Positions 20,049-29,000 of a DNA stretch of 64,000 nt are shown here, in pieces. The stretch lies in the NCBI GenBank assembly GCA_902573325.1, contig CACGJH010000001.1:62001-126000 (forward strand). The letters are read 5' to 3'. The position numbers and the translations under genes were made by a program. The notes below the pieces were generated by a model, which was given only the letters and a program-made list of their open reading frames with translations, searched no databases and had not been told where the DNA came from. Within the stretch, counting starts at the first letter, position 1. Each line of letters begins with the position of its first letter. This DNA comes from an uncultured Alphaproteobacteria bacterium. Lineage in GTDB: Bacteria; Pseudomonadota; Alphaproteobacteria; HIMB59; GCA-002718135.

Positions 20049-20795
20049 TTAAAGTTGAAAATTTGACCCTAAGTAAAATTTTTTAATTTTTTCATCATTA
20101 ACAGCAGATATAGGATCACCTTCATAAAATATTGCTCCTTCATTCACAATATATACTTTATCAACAATTTTTAGTGTCTCTCGAACATTATGATCTGTAA
20201 TTAAAATACCGATATTTCTATCTTTTAATTTTTTAATTATTATTTTGATTTCTTCAATTGAAACAGGATCAATTCCAGTCAATGGTTCGTCCAATAATAA
20301 ATATTTAGGATTTGTTGCAAGTGTTCTTGCTATTTCTAACCTTCTTCGCTCCCCACCTGATAAAACAATTGATTTAGATTTTCTAACATGATTAATGTCA
20401 AACTCATTAAGAAGATTTTGTAATACTATGTTTTGTTTTTTTTTATCTTTTTCTTTTATTTCAATTATTGACAAAAGATTATCTTCTACACTCATACCTC
20501 TAAATATTGATGCCTCTTGAGGAAGGTAACTTATTCCAAGAGTACCTCTTAAGTATATTGGAAGATTTGAAACATCTACTTTATCTAGTATTATGCTTCC
20601 ACTATCTGGTTTAACCAAACCAACAATAATATAAAAAGTTGTAGTTTTTCCCGCACCATTTGGGCCTAATAATCCAACTATTTCTCTTCTATTAATTGAT
20701 ATACTAATATCTCTAACTACCTGCTTATTACCATATGTTTTAGAAATTTTATTTATAGAAAGTCCACTATCTAAAATATTAAATTTATTATTCAT
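20049..20795 (-). CDS. lptB: LPS export ABC transporter ATP-binding protein LptB
   Basis: LptB is the cytoplasmic ATPase that drives LPS extraction by LptFG from the inner membrane. The protein (248 aa) has Walker A GPNGAGKTT, the Q-loop region YLPQEASIFRG, signature LSGGERRRLEIAR, Walker B YLLLDEPLTGID and the switch histidine in ITDHNVRE. It is followed directly by aroA; in many relatives rpoN, a ribosome hibernation factor and ptsN come next instead. LptF and LptG are not in the window. Confidence 0.96.
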   Translation of the reverse strand: MNNKFNILDSGLSINKISKTYGNKQVVRDISISINRREIVGLLGPNGAGKTTTFYIIVGLVKPDSGSIILDKVDVSNLPIYLRGTLGISYLPQEASIFRGMSVEDNLLSIIEIKEKDKKKQNIVLQNLLNEFDINHVRKSKSIVLSGGERRRLEIARTLATNPKYLLLDEPLTGIDPVSIEEIKIIIKKLKDRNIGILITDHNVRETLKIVDKVYIVNEGAIFYEGDPISAVNDEKIKKFYLGSNFQL

Positions 20796-21549
20796 TATTT
20801 AAGATTATTACTTTTACTTTACTTTCATTATTTGATTTAATTTTATATGAATTATTTTTAGTATCAAGGGTTCCATAGTCACCAACTACTTTTTCCCCAT
20901 CACGGATAATTGTAACATCATCTATTAATTCAATAAGAGATGTTTCATTGTTATAATTTATTTTCTTTGCATACATTTCTGAATTATTGTTTTTCACATA
21001 AGATAAATTGTTGTCAAAAACATTTAAAATAGTTATTTCTTTATTATTGATATTATTTGAAAAAAAGCCATCTATAGTCTCACCTATTATAATAATGTTT
21101 TCATTTATCAACTTAGACTTTTCACCAAATAGAGAAAATTCACCAGTTAAATTATTAACTTTAATTAAGCCATTTGAAAACATTTCGATATTTTCAGTTA
21201 TTAATTCAGAGTCTAATCCTTGAAGTTCTAGTCTTTCATATTTAACTTCAAATTTTAATTTCTCACCCTGTCCTCTCATATTAAATTCTGACGAATCAAA
21301 TTTAACTGCGCCTTCAGCATTTAGTTCGGTAATGTTATTTAAATTATCTTCAAAATCAACTTTTACATTTTCAGCGTTAAGTGTAAAATTATCTGAATCA
21401 ATTTTTACATTTTTTTTTAATAAATAATACTGTTCATTTTGAAATACTTCGATGCCATCATCTGTAGTTATCTCCGTTTCTCCAATTTCTCTTGCAGAAA
21501 TAGATAAACTAATTATGCAAATGACTATTAGTTTAAAAATCAAACTCAT
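20788..21549 (-). CDS. lptA: LptA/OstA-like periplasmic LPS transport protein
   Basis: LptA forms the periplasmic bridge that carries LPS to the outer membrane. The N terminus is a signal peptide (FKLIVICIISLSISA), and the rest is beta-rich with repeated OstA-type strands such as YYLLKKNVKIDSDNFTLNAENVKV. At 253 aa it is longer than E. coli LptA (185 aa), so it may hold additional jellyroll turns. The identification rests on this repeat pattern and on the lptC-lptA-lptB order, with a 4-bp overlap to lptC and an 8-bp overlap to lptB. Confidence 0.83.
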   Translation of the reverse strand: MSLIFKLIVICIISLSISAREIGETEITTDDGIEVFQNEQYYLLKKNVKIDSDNFTLNAENVKVDFEDNLNNITELNAEGAVKFDSSEFNMRGQGEKLKFEVKYERLELQGLDSELITENIEMFSNGLIKVNNLTGEFSLFGEKSKLINENIIIIGETIDGFFSNNINNKEITILNVFDNNLSYVKNNNSEMYAKKINYNNETSLIELIDDVTIIRDGEKVVGDYGTLDTKNNSYKIKSNNESKVKVIILNNE

Positions 21550-21995
21550 TTTAAAACTATAAAGGATTTACCATAAAAAACAATTTTGTCTCCTTTATCA
21601 AATATATTAAATCCGTCTGAAGAAATTATTGTGTTTTTTGCTTTAAATAAAGATTTCGATTTACTATTTGCTGTTTGTTCCGTTCTATTAAATATAACTT
21701 TTTCAGTCTCAATACTAAAATCATTAGATTTAAATCGAACATTTTTACTTAAAAGTATGTTATTATTACTTAAAAAATTTCCCTCTTTTGCACTTACATA
21801 AATTTTTTTCTCTTCGTTATTTATAGTGAATCTAGGAAGATCAATATCTGCTTTTGAAACATTTTTTTTATATTTATCTGATTTAATATTCATTTGATTA
21901 ATATGTTTTGAGAATATCACTGATAAAAAAATTAATATAATAGTTATACCGAATATAAAAACTAGTTTTCTATTTATATATAAAAAAAAATTCAA
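21546..21995 (-). CDS. lptC: LptC-like LPS export protein
   Basis: LptC is a single-pass inner-membrane protein that hands LPS from LptB2FG to LptA. The 149-residue product has one N-terminal membrane helix (LVFIFGITIILIFLSVIF) and a periplasmic beta domain containing the LptC-like stretch LPRFTINNEEKKIYVSAKEG. Sequence similarity is weak, as is usual for LptC; position between kdsD and lptA is the main support. Confidence 0.78.
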   Translation of the reverse strand: MNFFLYINRKLVFIFGITIILIFLSVIFSKHINQMNIKSDKYKKNVSKADIDLPRFTINNEEKKIYVSAKEGNFLSNNNILLSKNVRFKSNDFSIETEKVIFNRTEQTANSKSKSLFKAKNTIISSDGFNIFDKGDKIVFYGKSFIVLK

Positions 21996-21996
21996 T

Positions 21997-22956
21997 TTAA
22001 CTCGTCAATCTTAATAAATCATGAATATGGACTATACCTATTGGTTTTTTTTTATCACAAACAAACAAACTTGTTATTTTTTTTGTATTCATTAAATTAA
22101 TTGCTTCACCAACTAACATTTCCTTATTAACTAAAGTTGGATTTGCAGTCATAATTTCTCTAGCTTTTTTTTCGAAAAACTTAGAATTTAATTTTCTTCT
22201 TAAATCACCATCAGTAATTATACCCACTAATTGCTTTTTGTTATTAATTACCCCGATACAACCAAAGCTTTTTTTTGTCATAGTAAGGATAGCTTTAGAC
22301 ATCTTTTCGTCCAATTTTGCTAGAGGAATTTCTTTTTTTAAATGCATAATATCATTTAAATTTTTTAAATCTTTTCCAAGATTGCCTCCGGGATGTAAGC
22401 TTTTAAATTCTTTACTCTTAAAACCTCTAATTTCAAGTAAAGCAATTGCGATACAATCACCAATTATCATAGACATTGAGGTTGAACTAGTAGGAGCTAA
22501 ATTTAAAGGACATGCTTCAATGGGTTTTTTAAATAAAATACTCAGTGTAGAATTTTTATGAAGGGTACTTTTGGAATTACTTGTTATGCCTATGAGTTTA
22601 ATATTAAACCTTTTTGTAAATTGAATTATATTATTTAATTCAGATGTTTCACCTGAGTTTGATATTGCTATTACGCAGTCGTCTTTTTTTATACTTCCTA
22701 GATCTCCATGACTTGCTTCCGTTGCATGGATAAAGTAAGATGGCGTTCCTGTTGAAGTAAGTGTTGCGGATATTTTATTTCCAATATGAGCACTTTTGCC
22801 AACACCTGTAACAACTACTTTACCTTTTGTGTTATAAATTAAATTAACAGCCTTGCAAAAATTATTATTGAATGTGGATTTTAAATTTTTTATACTACTT
22901 AATTCCCTAGTTAAGGTTCTGTTTGCACTATCAATTATATTCTTATTATTAGTCAT
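21997..22956 (-). CDS. kdsD: Arabinose-5-phosphate isomerase (KdsD/KpsF)
   Basis: The enzyme converts ribulose-5-phosphate to arabinose-5-phosphate, the first committed step to Kdo for lipid A-core. The protein (319 aa) has a SIS sugar-isomerase domain (VVTGVGKSAHIG, ATEASHGDLG, AISNSGET, NLAPTSSTS, LHPGGNLGKD) and two C-terminal CBS domains (about 205-319). Together with kdsB at 55565 it shows that the cell makes Kdo. It overlaps rnd by 1 bp. Confidence 0.95.
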   Translation of the reverse strand: MTNNKNIIDSANRTLTRELSSIKNLKSTFNNNFCKAVNLIYNTKGKVVVTGVGKSAHIGNKISATLTSTGTPSYFIHATEASHGDLGSIKKDDCVIAISNSGETSELNNIIQFTKRFNIKLIGITSNSKSTLHKNSTLSILFKKPIEACPLNLAPTSSTSMSMIIGDCIAIALLEIRGFKSKEFKSLHPGGNLGKDLKNLNDIMHLKKEIPLAKLDEKMSKAILTMTKKSFGCIGVINNKKQLVGIITDGDLRRKLNSKFFEKKAREIMTANPTLVNKEMLVGEAINLMNTKKITSLFVCDKKKPIGIVHIHDLLRLTS

Positions 22957-23564
22957 TAATGTTTAAAAATATCTTGTTCAGACCAACCATTAATATCTAA
23001 GTCAGTTCTATATTGAATAAATTCAAAACAGGCCTTAGCAAGTTTACTTCTTTTTTCTCTTAATAACATCTTTTCAAGTTTATCTTTTATTTTATGCAAG
23101 TATAAAACATCAGTTGCAGCATATATCTGTTGTTCTTTAGATAATTCTCCACCCCAATCAGATGATTGCTCAGTTTTTGAGATCGATTTTCCTAATAATT
23201 CGTTACATAGATCTTTGTATCCATGTTTATCTGTATATGTTCTAACTAGTTTTGATGCAATTTTAGTACAGTAAACATTTTTTATATTAATTTTAAAGTT
23301 ATATTTGAATACAGCAACATCAAATCTAGCATAATGAAATATTTTTTGAATTTTGTTGTTTTTAAGTATTTTAATTAAATTAAATGGTTTTTGAATAGAC
23401 AAATCAATCTTTATAAGATGACATATTTCATCTCCATTCGAAATTTGAACCAAACATAATTTATCTCTGTTTGGGTTTAAACCCATTGTTTCACTATCTA
23501 ATGCAACTACATCTGAAGGTTTAAAACTATTTGGTAGATCACCTTGATGGAAATTAATTTTCAT
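22956..23564 (-). CDS. rnd: Short ribonuclease D-type 3'-5' exonuclease
   Basis: This is a DEDDy exonuclease domain alone: 202 residues against about 375 for E. coli RNase D, because the C-terminal HRDC domains are absent. That short form is normal in Alphaproteobacteria. Motif I is ALDSETMGL, motif II FHYARFDVAVF, and motif III YAATDVLYL with the catalytic Tyr/Asp. It heads the 15-gene minus-strand block and is divergent, by 62 bp, from the NDUFA9-like gene. The RNA substrate is not known. Confidence 0.9.
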   Translation of the reverse strand: MKINFHQGDLPNSFKPSDVVALDSETMGLNPNRDKLCLVQISNGDEICHLIKIDLSIQKPFNLIKILKNNKIQKIFHYARFDVAVFKYNFKINIKNVYCTKIASKLVRTYTDKHGYKDLCNELLGKSISKTEQSSDWGGELSKEQQIYAATDVLYLHKIKDKLEKMLLREKRSKLAKACFEFIQYRTDLDINGWSEQDIFKH

Positions 23565-23626
23565 TTTGAATTTATTACCTGTTTAATTTATATATTTTCT
23601 CTATATCATTTATTTAATTAAAGGTC

Positions 23627-24532
23627 ATGAAATCAATAGTAATTTTTGGTGGGTCAGGTTTTGTAGGTAAGCATTTAATTAGGCGTCTTACTAAAAATGG
23701 CCATAAAATTATTGTTCCATATCAAAGATCTGTACAAGAAGCAAAAATCCGACTTTTAGGTGTAACAGGACAGGTAATTCCATTTCGTTATTCTTCATTA
23801 GATGACAAAAGGCTTAAATCTGTTTTAGATAATGCCAACGTGTGCATTAATTTAAAAACTACTTATGATCAAAAGAAAGGTGATTTTAACAATACAATAT
23901 ATAAGTTTAATCAGAAACTTATTAGAATTTTAAAATCTAGTAAGGTATTAAAACAATTCGTTCTTTTTTCTGGTCTAGGTGTAGATGTTGATAAAAATTC
24001 AACACGAAGTATTGCAGTGCATAAATCTGAAAAGGAAGCTTTTAAACAACTAGATAATGTAATTATTATTAGGCCTGGTGTTATTATAGGTGGCGGTGAT
24101 ATTTTCTTAAAAAGACTTTTGCCAATAATTAAAGCTTCATTTTTTGTCCCACTTTTTGGAGATGGATCAAAAAAATTCCAACCAGTATTTATTGATGATG
24201 TGTCTTTAGCTGTTGATGAAATAATTAATTCCAAGATTAAAGGGAGAAACATTTACGAACTTGCTGGTCCTAGGATTTATTCTTACAAAGAATTTTTTAA
24301 TCATATTTCTAATTTTTTAAACAAAACTCGAGTTTTAGTTCCTGTTCCTATGGCATTTATGAAACCTATGATAAATATTGCTGAAAAAACACCAATTTCT
24401 CCTCTTACATCAGAACAGTTAACATTATTTGAAACGGATAATCTTGTCGTAAATGTAGATAAATCATTCCAAAATCTTGATATTAATCCACAGGATACGC
24501 TACAAATACTTAAAAATATTGTCGTAAATTAA
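23627..24532 (+). CDS. Complex I NDUFA9-like NAD(P)-binding subunit family protein
   Basis: This is an atypical short-chain dehydrogenase related to mitochondrial complex I accessory subunit NDUFA9. The nucleotide-binding motif is FGGSGFVGKHL at residues 7-17. The catalytic YxxxK of active SDR enzymes is not evident; HKSEKEAF lies in that area. FQPVFIDDVSLAV and YELAGPRIYSYKEF are typical of the NDUFA9 group. Length is 301 aa. The nuo operon is not in the window, so involvement in respiratory complex I assembly or quinone-site stability is inferred from the family. Confidence 0.8.
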   Translation: MKSIVIFGGSGFVGKHLIRRLTKNGHKIIVPYQRSVQEAKIRLLGVTGQVIPFRYSSLDDKRLKSVLDNANVCINLKTTYDQKKGDFNNTIYKFNQKLIRILKSSKVLKQFVLFSGLGVDVDKNSTRSIAVHKSEKEAFKQLDNVIIIRPGVIIGGGDIFLKRLLPIIKASFFVPLFGDGSKKFQPVFIDDVSLAVDEIINSKIKGRNIYELAGPRIYSYKEFFNHISNFLNKTRVLVPVPMAFMKPMINIAEKTPISPLTSEQLTLFETDNLVVNVDKSFQNLDINPQDTLQILKNIVVN

Positions 24533-24597
24533 GGGTTTTCTCATTTTTAGTACATAAGTGGTACTATTATTTCAAAATTATTGTTTCCTTTTTTATC

Positions 24598-24626
24598 TTG
24601 AATGTGTATTTGGTTCGATCTAGATA
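24598..24626 (+). promoter_or_regulatory. Candidate promoter of gltD-gltB
   Basis: TTGAAT (24598-24603) and TAGATA (24621-24626) are 17 bp apart in the 118-bp gap before gltD, implying a start near 24633 and a leader of about 18 nt. Nothing resembling a riboswitch or nitrogen-regulator site is apparent in the gap. Confidence 0.4.
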
Positions 24627-24650
24627 AAATAGTAAACAAATGATAACTAA

Positions 24651-26096
24651 ATGCTAAAATTTACAAAAATAAACAAGGAAAATCCTAGTAAAATATCTGC
24701 CAAAGAGAGGGTTAAATCATTTGATGAAATTTACGCTAAATATGCCTCACAAAAGGCAGAAGAACAAGCTTCCAGATGTTCTCAATGTGGTGTTCCTTTC
24801 TGCCAAGTTCATTGTCCTTTACACAATAATATTCCAGATTGGTTAAAGCTAACTGCTGAGGATAGAATGCAGGAGGCATTTGAAATTTCAAGCTCTACAA
24901 ATAACATGCCTGAAATTTGTGGTCGTATATGTCCCCAAGATCGTTTGTGTGAAGGTAACTGTGTAATTGAACAATCTGGCCACGGTACTGTTACTATAGG
25001 ATCGATAGAAAAATATATTACAGATAAAGCTTGGGAAGAAGGTTGGGTTAAAAATATAGAACCAGTTGAAGAAAGAAATCAAAGTGTTGGAATTATCGGT
25101 TCTGGCCCTGCTGGATTAGCTGCAGCAGAAGAACTTCGTAAAAAAGGATTTCAAGTTACAATATATGATCGCTACGATAGACCAGGAGGCCTTTTAATTT
25201 ATGGTATCCCAAATTTTAAACTAGAAAAAGATATTGTAATTAGAAGAACAAATCGACTTAAAGAAAGTGGAATTAAGTTTGAATTGAACTGTGATATTGG
25301 CAAAGACATTACTTTTGAAGATATTAAAATTAAGCATGATGCAGTTCTTATAGCAACTGGCGTTTACAAATTTAGAGAAATCAATCTAAATACATCCAAT
25401 TTTAATAATGTTGTACCAGCTTTAGATTTCCTAATAGCAAGTAACAAGACCGGTTTAAAAGATAATGTTGAAGATTTCACAAATGGAAGATTAAACGCAA
25501 ATGGAAAAAATGTAGTTGTCATTGGTGGTGGTGATACCGCTATGGATTGTGTTAGAACGGCTGTTAGACAAGGAGCAAAATCTGTTAAGTGTCTTTACAG
25601 ACGTGATAAGACAAACATGCCTGGTTCTCAAAGAGAAGTTCAAAATGCAATAGAAGAGGGTGTCGATTTTCAATGGTTGACTTTACCAACTGAATATTCT
25701 GGAAATGGGTCATTGAAAAATGTTAGAACCGTTTTAATGCAACTTGGAGAACCTGATGAGTCAGGTAGAAGGAAGCCAGAGCCAAAAGAAGGTACGGAAA
25801 AAGACCTAGATGTTGATTTAGCTATAGAAGCTTTGGGTTTTGAACCTGAAAATTTACCTAAGCTTTTTGATTATAATGACCTGACAGTTACAAGATGGGG
25901 CACACTAAAAATAAATTATAAAAATATGATGACATCAATTGATGGAGTATTTGCTGCTGGAGATATTGTTCGCGGTGCAAGTTTAGTTGTTTGGGGAATC
26001 AAAGATGGTCGCGATGCAGCAAAAAATATTAATGAATATTTAGAAAACAATTTTTCCGATCAAAACAATATGAATAAGAAAGCAATAAATGCCTAA
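24651..26096 (+). CDS. gltD: Glutamate synthase (NADPH) small subunit
   Basis: GltD feeds electrons from NADPH through FAD and Fe-S clusters to GltB. The 481-residue protein has an N-terminal cysteine cluster region (RCSQCGVPFCQVHCP; CGRICPQDRLCEGNC), an FAD motif GSGPAGLAAAEELRKKG at about 145, an NADPH motif GGGDTAMDCVRTA and the C-terminal FAAGDIVRGASLVVW. It overlaps gltB by 8 bp. With glutamine synthetase (elsewhere) it would form the main ammonium assimilation route. Confidence 0.97.
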   Translation: MLKFTKINKENPSKISAKERVKSFDEIYAKYASQKAEEQASRCSQCGVPFCQVHCPLHNNIPDWLKLTAEDRMQEAFEISSSTNNMPEICGRICPQDRLCEGNCVIEQSGHGTVTIGSIEKYITDKAWEEGWVKNIEPVEERNQSVGIIGSGPAGLAAAEELRKKGFQVTIYDRYDRPGGLLIYGIPNFKLEKDIVIRRTNRLKESGIKFELNCDIGKDITFEDIKIKHDAVLIATGVYKFREINLNTSNFNNVVPALDFLIASNKTGLKDNVEDFTNGRLNANGKNVVVIGGGDTAMDCVRTAVRQGAKSVKCLYRRDKTNMPGSQREVQNAIEEGVDFQWLTLPTEYSGNGSLKNVRTVLMQLGEPDESGRRKPEPKEGTEKDLDVDLAIEALGFEPENLPKLFDYNDLTVTRWGTLKINYKNMMTSIDGVFAAGDIVRGASLVVWGIKDGRDAAKNINEYLENNFSDQNNMNKKAINA

Positions 26097-29000
26097 TCAC
26101 TTTATTGAAAAGTATAAAAAGGATAAAAAATTCTTAGAAGAAAATCATGTTTATAATGAACTAGATGAACATTCATCATGTGGTGTTGGATTAATTGCAT
26201 CTTTAGATGGATCTGAGACAAGAGAAATAGTCGAGTTAGGAGTTCAAGCTTTAAGAGTTTTGTATCACCGGGGTGCAGTTGATGCTGATGGTAAAACAGG
26301 TGATGGCGCAGGAATACAGTTATCCATACCAAAGAATTTTTTTACTCAACAAATAGAAAGAACTGGTCATACTCCTAATGATCTACCTTTTGGGGTTGGC
26401 ATGATTTTTTTACCACGTACAGATTTTGCCGCTCAAGAAAACGCTCGTACTATTGTTGAATCTGAAATAATCAAAGAAGGTTTGAAAATATATGGTTGGA
26501 GACACGTTCCAATTAATTCATCGATTATTGGTGATAAAGCAAAAGCAACAAGGCCTGAAATAGAACAAATTCTAATTTGTAATGAAGAACTAAAAGATGA
26601 AAAGCAATTTGATAATAAACTTTATATAATTAGAAAAAGAATAGAAAAAGAAATTAGAAATCAAAATATTTCAGACTTTTATATTTGCTCATTATCTTGT
26701 CAGTCTATTGTTTATAAAGGTATGTTTTTAGCAGAACAGCTTTCCAATTTTTATCCGGACATCCAAAATGAGAATTTTATTTCTAGATATGCAGTTTATC
26801 ACCAGCGTTATTCAACTAATACATTTCCTACATGGTCTTTAGCACAGCCTTTTAGAGTGATTGCGCATAATGGTGAAATAAATACACTTAAAGGAAATAA
26901 AAATTGGATGGCTGCTCATGAGCCAAGAATGGAACATAAAAATTTTGATAATAATGTAGATGATTTAAAACCCATAATTGATGCTAAAGCGTCTGACTCT
27001 GCTGCATTAGATTCAACAATAGAGCTATTAGTTAAAGCTAATCGTTCTTTACCTATGGCTAAAATAATAACAATTCCAGAAGCTTGGTCCCACAGAAGAG
27101 ATTTTCCAAAAAAAATAAAAGATTTATACGCTTATGGTGGAGCAGTTATGGAGCCCTGGGATGGTCCAGCAGCAATATGTGGAGCGTACGGTGATTGGGC
27201 AATTGCTGGAATGGATAGAAATGGCCTTAGACCTATAAGATATACACTAACAAAAAATCTTCTTATCGCGGGTTCTGAAACTGGAATGGTTGATATTAAA
27301 GAAAATGAAATAGTAGAAAGAGGTAGGGTAGGACCAGGCCAATTAATAGCAGTTAACTTTAAAGAGAAAAAATTCTTTAAAGATCATGAGATAAAAAAGT
27401 ATTTGGCAGAAACAAAACCTTTTGGTGATTGGACTAAAAAAATTACGTATATTGATAAACTTGTTCAATCTGTTGATGAGGAATTTAGAGATTTAGACTC
27501 AGGAGATCTTCGAAAAAGAATGGCATGCTTTGCCTGGTCAGTAGAAGATATCGAATTAATACTTCATCCAATGATTGCCGAAAAAAAAGAAGCAACAGGA
27601 TCGATGGGAGATGACACTCCACTAGCTGTGCTCTCAAATAAATATAGAGGACTCCATCACTTTTTTAGACAAAATTTTAGTCAAGTTACAAATCCACCAA
27701 TTGATTCATTAAGAGAAAGAGTTGTTATGAGTCTTCGAACTAGAATTGGAAACTTAAGTAATATTCTTGATGAAGATGAAAACCAATGCGATCATTTACA
27801 ATTAAACTCCCCTGTTCTTTCAATTGAGCAATTCAAATCTATGCGTAGATATATGAAAGATACCGTGAAGATCATTGACACTACAATGGATAAAACAAAT
27901 CCTGAAAATAATTTTGAGACAGAAATTTCAAGAATAAACCAAGAAGCAGAACAAGCTGTTAGAGAAGGGTATGTTCATATAATTTTAAGCGACAAAGAAA
28001 TGTCTAAAACAAGAATAGCTCTTCCTATGATATTAGTTACAAGTTCTGTTCATCATCATTTAATTAAACAAAATCTTCGAACTTTTATTTCCTTAAATGT
28101 TCAATCTGCAGAATGTTTAGATGTACAATATTTTGCAGTGCTTATCGGAGTTGGAGCAACAAGTGTGAATGCATATATGGCACAACAAGCTATAGCGGAA
28201 AGACATAAAAAAGGATTATTTAAAAATCTCTCATATGAAGAATGTGTAGAGAGATTTATTAATTCTATAAATAATGGTTTGCTTAAGACTATGAGTAAGA
28301 TGGGAATATCAGTGATTAATTCATATCGAGGTGGTTGTAATTTTGAAGCGATTGGACTCAGTAGAAATTTAATGAGCAAATATTTCCCTTCTATGAGTTC
28401 TAAAATATCCGGTATCGGTATCAGCGGTATTGAAAGAAGATCAAGATTAGCTCATGATAATGCTTATGAAGAAAGTGTTATTACGCTGCCGATTGGAGGA
28501 AACTATCGCTATAGATTTGGTGGTGAAAAACATGCTTTTGAAGCAAGATCAATTCACATGCTTCAAACTGCAGTAACTTCTAATAATTATTCTTTATTTA
28601 AAAAATATTCTTCGATGATTGATGAAATGGATCCTATAAATATTCGTGATCTTTTAGACTTCAAAAAAAATAACAATAATAGTAACTCTAACACAGTAGA
28701 ACCTTCTCAAGAAATTAGAAAAAGGCTAGTTGCACCAGGAATATCACTTGGAGCCCTGAGTCCAGAAGCGCATGAAACTCTTTCTGTAGCAATGAATAGG
28801 ATAGGAGCTAAATCTGATTCAGGTGAAGGTGGTGAAGATCCGATTAGATTTAAACCTAAGCCAAATGGAGATAACGCATCATCAAAAATTAAACAAATTG
28901 CAAGTGGACGATTTGGTGTAACAGCGGAATATTTAAATAATTGTGAAGAAATTGAAATTAAAGTTGCACAAGGTGCAAAACCTGGTGAGGGTGGACAATT

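Noticed and set aside
24549..24565. Inverted repeat AGTAC-N7-GTACT after the NDUFA9-like gene as a terminator
   Set aside because: The stem is only 5 bp, A+T-rich and not followed by a T-run; could be chance.
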